A stretch of 64,000 nucleotides of DNA. Origin: Lamellibrachia satsuma (taxonomy: Eukaryota; Annelida; Polychaeta; Sabellida; Siboglinidae). The number at the start of each line of letters is the position of its first letter. The stretch's first letter is position 1. The DNA is taken from assembly GCA_033239005.1 (NCBI GenBank), contig BSQZ01000037.1:5696001-5760000 (forward strand). Direction: 5' to 3'. This document shows, piece after piece, positions 1 to 12,331 of this stretch. The position numbers were made by a program, and so were the translations under genes. The notes beneath the pieces were generated by a model. That model did not search any database and was not told the DNA's origin. It saw only the letters and a list, made by a program, of their open reading frames with translations.

Positions 1-1942
1 ACATTTTAGGTACACGATCTAGCAAAAAACAAAGAAGACATAAAAAGTATGCTATTTGAAGAATGACCCATATGTGCCTATAAGCTACAAAGGGGAGACC
101 GGGACCAGTTGTAACAAAAACAACATATTTGACGATTATTGTTCGGATTATTGCCCGATCGAAACCTTTTGAATGCCAATGAAACTGCAAGTATCTCCCA
201 TACAAGTGCATAAATAAATGCTGAATCTAACACATTTTGCGCAATGATACGTTCTATTAAGTCTCCTAAAGTATTACAATTTACCCCGGTATGTGTCAAG
301 TTGTAAAAGTCCGCGGAGTAAATTGTAACATACAACGTTTCACCATTGGACAACATCTAACATACCAATGTCATTAAATTAATGGATATCAAATTAATGG
401 CGTTATGCTGCTAATACTTATCTAGGATATATGGCTTATTATTATATTAAATAGGTCCTACCTAAAATAATTCTCTAAGAAGAAATTGGTGGATGCCCTA
501 TCTGGAACACCGTGTAAACACTGTAATGAAGAATAAGAGTATTATGTTACACTTTCCCAACACGTCGCCTCCCCGTGTAACATGTTTCCCTTGATACGGC
601 ACTGTTACAATTGTATCCTCGTAATCCGCTTCCTTCCCAATGTTATTCAGTTACCTTACTTTGGTTTACAAAATGGCCGCTATTGTGAATACTGTATGAA
701 GTTGATTTCGGTGGCAACACAGACATTTTTAATTCAGCCGTGACAACCGTCTTTGTTTTCAAAATGGCCGCCACACGTCAACTTAATTTGCATAGCTTGA
801 ATATATCCGTTTTGGTAGCATTTGTTTCTCCACAAAATTAGTGTGGCCCATAGTAATTGTTATATTCATAACTTGCTTTTGTGGGGACGCAGTGGGAGTC
901 ATGGCCCCCATCAAAAGTATGTAGTGCCTCTCGCATATTGGGGTCCTTGCCTGCCGCTTGTGATGTGGACCTCTGCACTAACCCAGCCCAAAATTACGCA
1001 TGACAAATGCATTCTAAATGAATTCCTGAGCTCTAAGTTTAACCTTGCTTTTTTTGGAGAGACCCCCGTACCTCCTCCTACAGAGGAATGCCCCCCCGGA
1101 CCTTACTGCACCCTCTCGCACCAATCTCTCTGCACGCAAGCCGACTCCATTTACAAACGGATTGCAATTATCGCCTCCAGTTGGTAGAGATACAGCGAAT
1201 ATGACGAAGTGCATTTGGTGTTTGGTTGATATGACATTGGTGAAGAGAAGATTTCGGTTTAACAAGTCTGTTTAGAATATCACATCACATATACAACATC
1301 AATCTTTGTAGTTAGCATGCATAATCGTATAGCTCATAATAGGGGAAGGCCGTGTTACGTGAGCCAGTTTTCATTCTTTTTTATATCTAGGGCATAACCA
1401 TATGTATACGTCAACATTGTTTTGTTCACATAAACTATGATTATTAGTATATCATTTAATACCAAAATAATTATATCTAGCATGCATAGATAATTTTACG
1501 TAGACAAGTTTACAGGCTTAATTAATTAGACGACACGTTTAATTAATATATAATTATAGGCCAATCGCAACCAATGTACCTAACTGCTAATATGTTGCCT
1601 TGTAGCCATCCGATGTCCCAATTTACTCGGAAAAATTAATTCCTTGATGTATTTTGGGGTAAAGAACACTCGTATTTGTTCTTTAGCCGCTGCTCAACTA
1701 ACCCTCCATTGGGCCTTGAGTGGCTCAAATAGCCCCGTTTTGACAATTAAGCTTTTTTTAATTAACTTCTGATTAATGCGCCAAGTGATGTAAATAATCT
1801 TCTTCCCTATGCATAATTAAACCATTTGTAAGTGCACAGATAATAAAGTCTGGTTACATGCATAGATAGTTAACACACCAGCAGAGATCAATCACAATTA
1901 CCAAAAGTTTCGAGAAACATAAAAAACATAATTTTATGTCAT
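1..1942. other. Single-copy flank, no gene recognised
   Basis: This stretch precedes the first duplicated unit and I see no counterpart of it elsewhere in the window. No open frame in it resembles a known family. A slightly GC-richer patch lies at about 860-1200. Two copies of the 11-mer AAAATGGCCGC sit at 670-680 and 761-771, each preceded by a similar TTG-TTT-C run; they resemble YY1-type sites, but that is only a motif resemblance. Confidence 0.5.
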
Positions 1943-2429
1943 GTTCGGACAGTTGTGACAAATGTAACCTATTTTTGTCATTCGTGTCCTAATAACATGT
2001 TCAATCCCTGGGTGGTACCATGTAACTGTCGCTACTGTAGTTTCCTGGGAAACATGGGCGTTTCAACTACCCCAACTAACACTGCCTTCTCTAATATGAA
2101 CAAAAATGATGAACGAACTCACGTCATATCTTGCTCTCAAGGTTATAGAGTATGCATTGACACATGGAAAGAGCGCAGTCGTGGCATGGAGTGGCTATGC
2201 GTGCAGAAGCCACTAACAGAGCAGTTAATCTCTGAAGTATTCGAGTAGAGGCAGACAACTAGCTAATTATTCTTGCACTCAGAACTGCACGTAGATCTTT
2301 CCATGTCCCCAACAACTACGTAGGTGGGGTCGTTTTCTGTTTGGGCAAAACAAAACAAAAACAATTTACAAAATCCTGTGCGGTTTACCTGAAATGGAAA
2401 GGGAAGCGGATCCGGTTGTATAGTTCCAA

Positions 2430-2625
2430 ATGGCGCAGCAACAACAACAGTCACAATAGTCTACCGTCAGCATAAATTGTGACAACACCAACAGTCATGA
2501 CAGTCCAGCGTTAGCATGACATGTCACAACAACAACATATATAACAATCCAACGTTAGCATCAAATGCCACAACAAAAACGGTCACAACAGTCCAGTGTT
2601 AACATCAAATAAGTCTAAGTATGAA
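2430..2625. repeat. 44-bp satellite, short array (unit 1)
   Basis: About four degenerate monomers built on a CACAACA-CA-CAGTCCAGCGTTAGCATCAAATG pattern (two separate halves). Both monomer types seen in the large array at 36169 are present, including the ATATATA-bearing type B. The array ends about 30 bp before the reverse-strand poly(A) signal of GPCR1. Confidence 0.8.
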
Positions 2626-2657
2626 ATGGAACTGATGCATTGTGTTTGCGAACTATT

Positions 2658-2663
2658 TTTATT
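2658..2663 (-). terminator. Poly(A) signal of GPCR1
   Basis: TTTATT on the + strand reads AATAAA on the minus strand, about 80 bases past the GPCR1 stop. The same hexamer occupies the same place in all four units. Confidence 0.6.
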
Positions 2664-2745
2664 TGACGGTATCTTAGCACTCTTGAGAAATCGACAATAG
2701 GCACATGGTCAAGTATCATTTCATATATAAACATAACATTTTGTA

Positions 2746-3675
2746 CTACCAAAGAGCACACGATTGGTATAATTCCCTGAACAATGTTGCCGTTTTCTTC
2801 CGTACACCTCGAAAGAGGATTAAATAAAGCAGGCTATTTACGAATGAATTACTCAATGCCATCCAAATTGCTGCGAACAGATATGATGACGAAAGATGAA
2901 TTTTACTCCCCGTAAGGAAAACAACCATACTAGGTATACTTAGCACAAGGACTCCCAGGCATACAAACAATACGTTTCTGCCAGAACGAATCGACTGCAC
3001 AGTCAACGACGCATAATTCCCAATGACGCCAACTTGTCCACCAATAGAGTTCACTTGAGCTGTTATTTGTAGATGAGCACGCACCACCACACAAAATATT
3101 CTTGTCGTGGCATAAACTATGACCATCAGAGGAAGGGCGATAAATAAGACTCTGATTGTTGTCACAACCGACTTCTCTGAAATAGCCGATGCGTCATAGA
3201 TGCACGTCACGAGGTTCCACGGAAGAAATGTTTCACTTCCAGCTGCGGCGATCAGAACTCCGGTCAACCAAATACAACCTATTATGACGTAGCAACGCCT
3301 GTGACTGAAGAGTTGCTCGTGTCGGAATGGATGCAATAGGGCGATCATCTTGGACACCGTCAACCAGCACAGACTATGGGCAGAGTTGAAGATGAACCAT
3401 AAGAAGCAGAAACGTTGGATAGCTGACAGGTAGTGGGTCATATTACGCACGCCCGGTGTTGCGTTCGAACACACGGCAGCGCTGATTGGCATCACCGTAC
3501 ACCCAACGCCGAGATCAGAGAGCGTTAGCGAGAGGACGAACAGCGTCGTGCGATCTTCGCGCAGTTGCGGGTATCTTGCGATTACAGCGATCACAAGAGA
3601 GTTCAGTATTACGTTTGTAATGATCACGGCGCTGATCATCACAGGCTTAATAACGTGTACGTCACTTGGATCCAT
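2746..3675 (-). CDS. Atypical class A (rhodopsin-like) GPCR, copy 1
   Basis: Single-exon seven-helix receptor, 309 residues from the ATG at 3675. That start is preferred because it has a strong context (GCCATGG) and places TM1 ten residues in; an in-frame ATG at 3756 would add 27 poorly hydrophobic residues. Helices lie near residues 11-34, 44-69, 81-107, 128-147, 170-196, 233-254 and 263-286. Class A marks present: N25 in TM1, D54 in TM2 (LSLTLSDL), W136 in TM4, P182 in TM5, P248 in TM6. Odd points: the DRY site reads SKM (108-110), NPxxY reads NSLLY (279-283), and the TM6 Trp of CWxP is absent. Possible N-glycosylation at N71 and N78. By family knowledge it would sit in the plasma membrane and sense an unknown ligand; lineage-expanded intronless receptors of this type are often chemosensory. 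Subfamily unknown. Confidence 0.85.
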   Translation of the reverse strand: MDPSDVHVIKPVMISAVIITNVILNSLVIAVIARYPQLREDRTTLFVLSLTLSDLGVGCTVMPISAAVCSNATPGVRNMTHYLSAIQRFCFLWFIFNSAHSLCWLTVSKMIALLHPFRHEQLFSHRRCYVIIGCIWLTGVLIAAAGSETFLPWNLVTCIYDASAISEKSVVTTIRVLFIALPLMVIVYATTRIFCVVVRAHLQITAQVNSIGGQVGVIGNYASLTVQSIRSGRNVLFVCLGVLVLSIPSMVVFLTGSKIHLSSSYLFAAIWMALSNSFVNSLLYLILFRGVRKKTATLFRELYQSCALW

Positions 3676-3756
3676 GGCACAGTAACAAAGCCGGTTCTCT
3701 TTTCGAAATGCACCTATGTCAATGGTGAAGCAATGTTTTATACCTAGTGCTAGCAT

Positions 3757-4640
3757 ACAATGATGTGCGTGTATTGGTCAACAAAAGTAATGCCCGGATT
3801 ACTCCACTGGTTCTGATTGGCTGTTTTAATGTGAGGATGTCTTGAATAATTTTGTGTACACGTGCATATGTATTTATTGTAATGAGCACATTGTTGACCA
3901 TTCTGGTAACTTGACTAATCTAATATCATGTCGGTAATTCGAGTAATCTAGTTTTAAGCCAGAATATCGCGTTCGGCACGTAATCGTATGTCGATGTGTA
4001 AGTATGATATTAAAACAGAAGATAGAATTGTGCAAGGGGAAGATATGCACGGAAACGATGGATTAATGGCATTTCATTTTGAATGCTGTTGCTGGTTTTG
4101 TAACATGATCTTATGGACAATTACATATTAGCACTGGTTGCATGGACGAACCCGCTTGCTAGCAAACAAGCTACCCATTCGACAAATGACAACATCATAT
4201 CGAATTCAACCAATCCAACTAATTTCACGAGACACCCTATATGTCTTGCATGACAATTTACGCACTAAGGAGCGTACATGTTGTTTCATCAGTTACTTCC
4301 ATTATAACACAGAGGCATTCCTACCGATTATTAAAGATTTATATTGAAAAAGAAAGAGGGATGAAAAGTCATTCAGTTGTTTCATCTCACGTCTTTTGTG
4401 TCTATACATATTTGTTACAATCAAATCAGTCTAGAACTAAATTCAGATATACACTTAGCATCTGCAGGGACAACAACAATTCAATTATTGCTGACAGAGT
4501 TACTAGGAAAGACGATGACAGAGAATTTTGGAGAGAATTTTGATATAGCATATCATGCTATATGAAATTACCGAATGTCGAAAGCAGTTGTTCTTTTGAA
4601 CAGTACACCATTTCAGTACGTTGCTTGTTAATATCATCGT
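3757..4640. other. Non-coding flank upstream of GPCR1
   Basis: No gene seen. The segment is conserved at 24777-25650, 39946-40840 and 56067-56980, and partly at 22615-22900 and 49738-50470, so it is part of the duplicated unit and should contain the receptor promoter. I cannot identify a convincing TATA box or start site. A perfect 9-bp inverted repeat (ATATAGCAT, loop ATC) is at 4543-4563. Confidence 0.6.
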
Positions 4641-4659
4641 CCAAGTCATTGATATATAA

Positions 4660-5010
4660 TATATTATTAAGAATAATAAAGGTTCTAATACTGATTCTTG
4701 TGGTACCCCATTCCAACTGATTTCCAGTTTGAGACCTCCCCACGTACTACATCGCGGTGTTGTCTGTCAGTCATCCATTTTTTATCCAGTCGATTATGCC
4801 ATCCCCGATACCATGGGCTTTTAATTTAAGTGGTTATCTTTGTTGTAGCACTTTGTCGAAATCTTTCTGAAAATCTAAGTAGATAATATCTACTTGTGAT
4901 CCCACGTCTATCCACTTAGTGATTCCTTCCAAAAAACATAACATATATGTTAAGCATTACCTCGCTTTTAGGAATCCATGTTGAGATGGATTTAATAATA
5001 TATGCCTATA
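4660..5010 (-). mobile_element. LINE A (CR1/Rex1-like) RT fragment
   Basis: The minus strand encodes a broken piece of a non-LTR reverse transcriptase: the KARSCLTNMLCF-like segment, the YLDFQK-FDKV motif and the GIGD-IDWI-QW segment, with frameshifts. It is ordered as in the better copies at 18361 and 20284. It ends abruptly at about 5008, where LINE B sequence begins; compared with units 2-4 some 500 bp are missing at this junction. Confidence 0.8.
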
Positions 5011-5013
5011 GTT

Positions 5014-7025
5014 ACCACAATGGCATAATTCAGTATGTTAATAATTTGATTTAGATTTACACAACCAGATATTTCTCAAATAAAAGGGTCTGGCATTTAC
5101 GTTTAAATGCAGTTATCTGATTAGTAGCTTTTAAATGATCACTTAGGGAATTCCATAATCGCACTCCATTGACACAGAGACGTAGATCGCATGGTGGAAC
5201 AGACACTTCGCCGGTCTAAGTCATGATTAGCTCGCATTGAATATGTTAATTCCCGTCTAGTAAACAAACACTTAAAATTTGATGGCAAACAGCGACCGTA
5301 AGCTTTGTACATAAATAGAAACGTTTTCAGTTCTATGATATCTGGATATGTGAAAACATGTAATTGTTGGACCGTAAAATCCAACCGTCTTGCACCCTAC
5401 ATAATGCGGATGACTCTTGTTTTGTAATAGGAAAATACAATTAGTATTTGTCGGATACGTGTTTTCCCAAATTTCTGCACAGTAATTTAAATACAGCAAA
5501 AAGAGGGCTATATAAAATACACATACTATTCCTGTCAAACAGATGACTGCATCTATACATTATATATGCACTTTTTAAAAGCTTTGATCGTAAGTGTTTA
5601 ATATAAGCATTCCAATTTAGTAGATTATCAATAAATTCACCCAAAACTTGGTGACTCTTTTACACTTTCGATGTTAACGTTTCGTATTTTGTATTAACAT
5701 CTTTTCTGAGAATAAGATTTCAAAATAACATATAATTAGTGTTAGATATTTTCAGTGTTAATTTATTTACTGCATACTACGTGTGCATGTTGTCCAGCAC
5801 GTTATATAGTGTTTCATTTAGTCTGTTGATATTGCTATTTGCTTTAAAATATTAGTACCCTCAGCAAAGAGAATACATTTTACAAGTTTAGATATGTTGC
5901 ACATATCACTAAAGTACAGAATAAACAGTGTGGAGCCCAAAATCTAACCGTGGCGGACACCACATGAAATATTGCGCACATCGGACTTACATTTGTGAAT
6001 ATACATAAATGATATTTTCATTACATAATAGTTGGTCATTAACAGTGTCAAATGCCTCTTTTAAATTGATAAAGACACCAATATAATGTTTTTTTAGCAT
6101 CTAGTGAGTGGGTTATTCCATCAACTAGATCTATTAGTGCATGACAAGTTGACATATTTTGTTGATATCCGTATTGGCTTGGGCTTATCAAGTTGTGTTT
6201 AGTAGTAAAACAATCTAAGCGATATTTAAGTTTGCTCTAATATTAGTACCAGTGAAATAGGTTAATAATTAGTGGAATAGCATTGAAATAGGTTGCAGTG
6301 AGATAGGTTTATAATTAGTGCACATATACTTATACCCAGATTTAAAAAGTATTTTCATTTTCTCCTGGAATACTCCAGTGTTGAAATATACGTACAAATA
6401 TAAGTGATAGGTTTTGCAATGCAGTTAATAATTTTTTTTACCAAATGCATATTTATATCTTCGTAATCTCTGGATGTTTTACTTTCCAAATGTCCACAGC
6501 TCGGATAACTTCCTTTTCATTAACTGTAGTTAGAAATATTTGATTATTTCTGTTTTCTATGTAGTCATAAATGGAAACATTTGTTGGTGTAGTAATATCC
6601 TCTGACAATTCCGGGCCAACATTAGTAAAATAAGTGTTGAACATATTTGTTGCATCTTCTTTATTAATAATGTTCACGCCATTATTAACGAAGCGATCTG
6701 AGTAGTTATTTCTCTTTAGAGTTTTAAGTACTTTCCATGTACCAGCAATGTCTTTTATTTTCTTTGCAAGTACATTATTAAATACTGTTTCTTAGTAGAT
6801 CTTAGAATACCAGTTATTTTTATATGATTTATATCTGGTTTCCGGGGCGATTGATATGCATGATAGAAATGCTTTATACAGTTTATTTTTCTTAATGCAT
6901 GAGTTCTTTAGTCCTTTAGTAAACCATGGTTTTTCTTAATTAATACTTGGTACTTTATGTCGAATAGTTGTTATTGGACAGTGTTCGCATTCGCAGCATG
7001 TTGGTTGGGAAAGCGTAAGATGATC
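5014..7025 (-). mobile_element. LINE B (Jockey-like) decayed copy, unit 1
   Basis: Minus-strand non-LTR element distinct from LINE A. From 5' to 3' on its own strand: a KPWFTKGLKNSC linker (near 6920), the RT N-terminal region with FNTYFTNVGPELS (6453-6677), the GVPQGS and FADD core (about 5960-5850) and a C-terminal region with FMYKAYGRCLPSNFK (5139-5384). The active-site FADD has decayed to FAEG and several stops are present, so it is inactive. It sits inside LINE A remains, as in the other units. Confidence 0.8.
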
Positions 7026-7027
7026 TA

Positions 7028-7885
7028 GAATTGGTAATCAGGTAAACACCGAACTGAAGTATCCATTTAAGTCTTCCGTCATTAAAATATCTTTTTATAT
7101 TATATTTACAGTAATGTCTTCTATTGGTCCAGCCTAGTCTCGTACGTTTGTCTTGTTTACTCCTGACATATGCGTAGAAACTCTTGCTGTCATTTTTATG
7201 TTACATGCACATTTTTACTCATAGATTCTTTTAGATTTTCTAATGTCAGTCGTAGCTGCATTCAGTGCTTCTTTGTAATTTGTGTAGTCTCTATCCTTTC
7301 TGGTACGCCTATAAACCTTTCATATAATGTGCTTATACGCTATATTTCTAATATCTTCTTTTGACAAATGTTTTTCCCCGACCGTTTGCCTGGTTTTTTA
7401 AGGGAATAAATTGTTCAATGATACTTTCAATTTCATATTTTAGAATGTTCCTATATTCAATTGCTGTGTTATTCCTCGGCGTGTTATTTCAATCTAGTTG
7501 TGCCAAGTATTTTCTCATATCATTATATTTACCTTTGTGGAATATTGTCCTGTATTTCTTTTTATTTTTATTATGATCACTGTTACCCAATGGTTCATGT
7601 ATTTTGACATTGTCCGTTAATTCATTTTGTGAAGACAAAACTATATCTAATACATTTTCTTTCCTGGTTGGTTGTAGCACGTGTTGAACATGGAAGCTAT
7701 CCTATATTAAAAATAGAAATTGTTGGTCTACACCTCTGTACTCTCTAGAAATTTCCATTGTACGTGTCCGTGGTTAAAATCTCCCATTATGGTACATTTC
7801 CCTTTACTAACTTCCTTTATTGCGCTTTGTAGTTTAGTGTTATCCTCTTTATTTATGTGTGGACTTCGTCTTCGGTAAACTACTT
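7028..7885 (-). mobile_element. LINE A endonuclease and linker fragment
   Basis: Minus strand. The piece at 7489-7680 encodes the C-terminal end of an AP-type endonuclease (NVLDIVLSSQNELTDNVK, EPLGNSDHN). Upstream on the same strand, at about 7780-7820, is an IMGDFNH motif typical of CR1-group endonucleases. Positions 7028-7090 match the MAEGLN-YFSSMFT linker of units 2 and 3. The endonuclease is cut at 7885 by the gypsy element and resumes at 12525. Confidence 0.8.
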
Positions 7886-8058
7886 TGTAGTGTATTGACT
7901 TTGTCATATTAGTAATAACCGCTTCCTTAATTAGGACATACCCAAATACGGATTACTCCCTGTCTGTACGTCGGAACTGCGCGTAGCAGAATAAATGGTG
8001 TTTCCGCCCTACTGCTAGCAAGCACGTTGTCTGTTCGTATTTGGTGGTAAACACCACA
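7886..8058 (+). repeat. 5' LTR of gypsy 1
   Basis: Starts TGTAGTGTATTGAC and ends ACACCACA; 173 bp. It matches 12350-12524 along its length. It contains AATAAA (in GCAGAATAAATGG), a plausible poly(A) signal. The sequence that follows (TTGGCGACGAGGATGG) is in the primer-binding position. Confidence 0.9.
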
Positions 8059-8220
8059 CTTGGCGACGAGGATGGGATCGTTTTTTGTCATCTACATCAA
8101 CACCGTATGTAGAACATTTATATACTTTTAATGCTGAGCTGAACCGTATTTTCCAATCGACGTTCGTGAGTTTTGACCGCAATTACAATGTTACAACTGC
8201 GAGTTTAGTGTTGTTACTGA

Positions 8221-8730
8221 TTGTGGACTAACTTATGTACGGCGATGACTGGACTCATTGGTCCACGGGATACGTTTCAACCATCAAAAGAATATTGGTC
8301 AACATATATTGAGTGTACGGAACTTTATTTTATCGCCAAAAACGGAAAGGATGAACGGAAGGTAGCTTGCATTCTAAGTTTGATGGGTTACGAGATGTAC
8401 GGACTTTTGCTCCACAGAAGCCGCCCCGAATTAGGATTTAACGAAATCGTGAGAATCTTGAACGAACATTTAGACCCGAGACCAACCGAATTTGCGAGCG
8501 TTTCAGATTTTCTAAGCGTCATCATCATGAAGGCGAGGCCATTTCATGCTATGTTGCTGATCTCAGAAAACTGTCTGTGCATTGTGGATTTAGTGGTAGT
8601 TTAACCAGCGCCCTCAGTTATCAGTTTTTGTTTGGCCTTAGAAACGACCGTGTCTAACAGAGACTGTTGAAGGGCAAACTCTAACGTTTGATATTGACGT
8701 TGAGTCTGCAAAATTGGATGAAACTGCATC
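8221..8730 (+). pseudogene. Gag remnant of gypsy 1
   Basis: Reads as the capsid region of a Ty3/gypsy Gag: an F-P-KEYWSTYIE start, a hydrophobic ACILSLMG-YGLL segment and an EIVRILNEHLDPRPTE segment. It is open from 8221 to about 8602, then continues in other frames (a LTFDI-VESAKLDETASRD stretch near 8685-8740). Structural protein of retrotransposon particles by family; this copy cannot be translated intact. Confidence 0.75.
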
Positions 8731-8831
8731 TCGAGACACGTTAGAACTGTAACGGAAGTCAGTCGCTACTGCTGATATTAATTGGCTGCAGGCTAAGCGT
8801 TTCCCGAACAAGCGCCCTACATGCTACTAGT

Positions 8832-9440
8832 ATGTTGCGCTATCGCTGCGAAAAGGGCCCACATCCACCAGATGAATGTAGATACAAAGATTCTGTCTTC
8901 GACAAGTGCCACAAGGTAGGTCATATTAGCCCTGTCTGCCGTTCAACACATACACCATCGAAGGCTGGTGGCAAAGCACAGGCAGCGACGAAACGTCCAG
9001 ACACACAGAAAGTGAACACGAAGCGGATTCACAACATCGAGAAACATGAGAAAGATGACGATGCTGATTTTGTTATCGGCACTCTGCATGCGTTGGACAA
9101 AAGTACTGAGTCGATCTGGGTGGAGCCTGAAGTGGAACCACTGAACATGGAGCTAGATACTGGTTCCACCTACTCGATTCTTCCTTATGCAAGCTACAAG
9201 GAACGGTTCAGTGAGATCCCGATGAAGGACACTACTGTGCGGATGAAGACCTACACCGGACAGAAGCTGGTACCAGTTGGAGTGATGAATGTCAACGTGA
9301 GCTATGGATCCCAGACACAGAAGCTCGACTGGTATATTGTGCCAGAAGGAAAACAGTTTTATTTGGTTGTGAGAGTCTTCGTAGCATACAGCTTGGCTGC
9401 GCTGAGATTCTGTGGATATTCCGGCAAATCCAGAACGTAA
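8832..9440 (+). pseudogene. Zinc knuckle and aspartic protease region of gypsy 1
   Basis: One open frame of 202 codons. Residues 4-37 look like two degenerate CCHC knuckles (CEKGPHPPDEC, then DKCHKVGHISPVC) in which the leading cysteines are replaced. A retropepsin-type active site (ELDTGSTYSILPY) lies at about 9152-9190, followed by YTGQKLVPVGVMNV, which fits the flap side of gypsy proteases. The frame is lost at 9440, just before the RT. Confidence 0.75.
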
Positions 9441-11620
9441 CAAATTGCTGAAGAAGTATCCAGGCGTGTTCCATGGAGGGCTGGGCACTCTCAAGGAACT
9501 CAAGGCCAAATTGATCGTCCCTGACGAGTGTACACCCAAATTATTCAAGGCAACACATGTACCGTATGCCTTAGGACCGAAAGTTGATGCGGAATTGGAT
9601 AGACTCGAACCGTCTGCAGTATTTTCAAAAGTGAAGTATAGTGAATGGCCAGCTCACATTGTGCCAGTTGTTAAAACTGAGGTGACAGTAAATCAAGACG
9701 TCATGTACCCTCTTCCCAAGATAGAAGGTGTCTTCACAAGGTTGGGTGGCGGACAGCATTTCACCAAGATTGACCTGATCCAGGCATATCTGCAAATGGA
9801 GGTCGAGGAAGAATCGAAGAAATATCTTACGGTGAACACGCATACAGGATTTTATCGGTACAATAGGCATCAAAACTGTACCTGCTATCTGGCAACGTAC
9901 AATTGACAAGGTACCCTAATGCATACTTTGAACAGAGGTTCTAGTTGACGATATAATCGTCACTGGCAAGACAACAGCTGAACATTTGTCAAGGCTGGAA
10001 AAGGTCCTGAAGAGACTGCAGGAAAAGAATCTCCGTGTGAATGCCAGGAAATGTGCATTTTTCGCGACCGAATCAACTACTGCGGGCATGCGATCGACAG
10101 AGATGGACTTCACAAGATACTAGAAAAGACAAACGTCATTGTCATAGCTCCTGCACCGTCGAATGTGTCACAGATGCGGTTATATCTTGGCTTTGTAAAC
10201 TACTACCAACGGTTATCTTATTTCGCCACAGTGCCCAGACCACTCCATGAATTGCTTGAGAAACACAAAGACGAATTGGTCCAAATGTTGTGATGTGGCC
10301 TTCTGGAAGTCCAAGGAATTCGTGACGTCTGACCTTGTGTTGACACACTATGGCCCAAGTTTGCAATTGAGAGTAGCCTGCGATGCATCGCCACATGGAA
10401 TTGGTGCTGTGTTGTCACATGTCGTGCCTAACAACTCAGAGAAACCACTTTCCTTTCACGCAGCCTGACGAAAGCTGAAAGGAACTATTCTCAAAATGTG
10501 GGGTGTTAAGACCAGTATGCATATGGCCGAAAGTTCATCATAGTGACAGATCATCAACCCCTGACATTTCTTAGTCCGGAATAGGGAATTCAGGCGATGG
10601 CGGCAGCTCGAATGCAACATGACGCACTGTACCTTGCCACCCGTGATTACTCCATTGAGCACAGAAGTACAAAGAAGCATAACAATGCAGATGCCCTCTC
10701 CAGACTACCACTCGCTCTGAAAAGCTATGATGAACCATTGGTGGATTATGTAGAAATTTTCCACATGGAACAGTTTGATCCCCCTACCAAAAACCAGCGA
10801 CATGGTGAAATCTGCACCTAGAAAGGAACCCGTGTTGAGTCCAGTGTATGCGGCAAGTTGCCGGCAACCATGCAGGTTGGCCAGAAGAAGTTCCAGAAGG
10901 ACTTGTAACTTTCCACAATCGACGGAATGAACCCTCCGTACATCATGGGTGTGTCATGTCGGGAGTTAGAGTTGTGGTACCTCAGAAGTTACGGCCGCAG
11001 CTGTTGGAAGAACTCCACACACGATACCTGGGAGTTGTGAAAATGAAGGCGCAAGCCGCAGTGACATATGGTGGCCAGGTATCGACAGTGATATTGAACA
11101 GTGTCAGAAAATGCCACGGTAGGCACCTCTGCACCCGTGGGAGTGGCCATCTACACCCCGGCAGAGAGTACACATTTTACTATGCCGGTCCTTTCTTTGG
11201 GCATATGTACATATGTAATAGCGGTAGATGCTCATTCGAAGTGGCCGGAAGTAATCATGACCAAATCTACCACTTATATGAAAACTGTGGAAATCTTGAG
11301 GACCATTTTTGTCAGAAATGGTCTTCCAGAACAGTTGGTATCCGACAACAGACCCCAATTTGTGAGCTAGGAAATCAAAGAATTTGGGTCAAAACGTAAT
11401 TCGTCATACAAATAGTGTGCCTTGCCATCCAGCCAATAGACTTGATGAGCGGTCTGTACACACATTCAAACAAGCTCTTCGTTCTAGGAGAGAAGAGACG
11501 GGAAGTATGCAAATGAAATTATCGAGATTTCTCTTAGCCTACAGAAATACCCCTCACTGTACCACGACTGAAACACCTGCTGTGTTAATGGTGGAAGGAA
11601 ACTGAGAACTCGACTTGATC
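9412..11620 (+). pseudogene. RT-RNase H-integrase remnant of gypsy 1
   Basis: Successive frames give RT (VKTEVTVNQDVMYPLPKIE, then FTKIDLIQAYLQMEVEEES; a VDDIIVTG active-site strand at about 9945), RNase H (ACDASPHGIGAVLSHV at 10373-10420; TDHQPLTFLSP at about 10545; HNNADALSRLPL at about 10680) and integrase (IAVDAHSKWPEV at about 11220; LVSDNRPQFVS at about 11340; PCHPANRLDERSVHTFKQAL at about 11420). At least five frame changes or stops interrupt the reading, so this is a fossil polyprotein. Confidence 0.85.
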
Positions 11621-12331
11621 TTGTGAAACCGAATATGAGACGAACTGTCGAAAATCGCCAGGCTAAGCAGCAATTCGGTGATGGCGTCACCCGGCAACTG
11701 CAGGTTGGAAGCCTGTGGCGGTTAGAGAGCACAGGAAGGACCAGAAGTGGGTACCTGGTGTGATAAATGCGAGAAATGGGCCATTATCATATCAGGTGGC
11801 AGTCGCTTCGGATTCAATCTAGAAACGCCATGTTGACCAGATTAGAATCTCTCATATGTTGACAACATTGGAGTTACCTTCAACCAGTGCTACCCCTCCA
11901 GATGTCTCCGCAGCACCAACATATGTTGAGATAACACCCAGTTCCAGCAGTCCAGTAAAACAGCTGAAGCCTCCAGAAACAGCTGCATCTTCGGATCACC
12001 ATTTAGCTCGGACAATAGAACCTTCCCATTCGTCGTTCCCAGCGTATCCGTCGCACACCACAAGCGGATGGATCTGTAAATCACTGACATGTTTGATTCA
12101 GTCAGTGGGGGGGGGGGGGTTAGTGTTGTGACGGGACATACTAATCCCCCAAACCACCACGGGTGTTTGGTCGCAGCTCGAGTGACCACCCCTCTGGTTT
12201 AGTTGCATGCTGAATTAGTGTTAAAGTTAATTGTTATATGTTAATTGTAGAACAACAAGACTACACATCAAGTTTGTTATTTCTGGATTTTTGTGTGGAC
12301 ATTGTTTCGAAAATCCAGACACTTCAATATT
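11621..12331 (+). other. 3' internal region of gypsy 1
   Basis: Pol C-terminal and untranslated part. It holds an IRP..-like basic tail (11640-11800), a serine/proline-rich stretch (11856-12060) and a run of about 14 G residues at 12105-12118. No separate env-like frame is seen. Confidence 0.55.

Noticed and set aside
12105..12118. Run of about 14 G residues as a G-quadruplex or functional signal
   Set aside because: Single homopolymer in a decayed element; most simply slippage.
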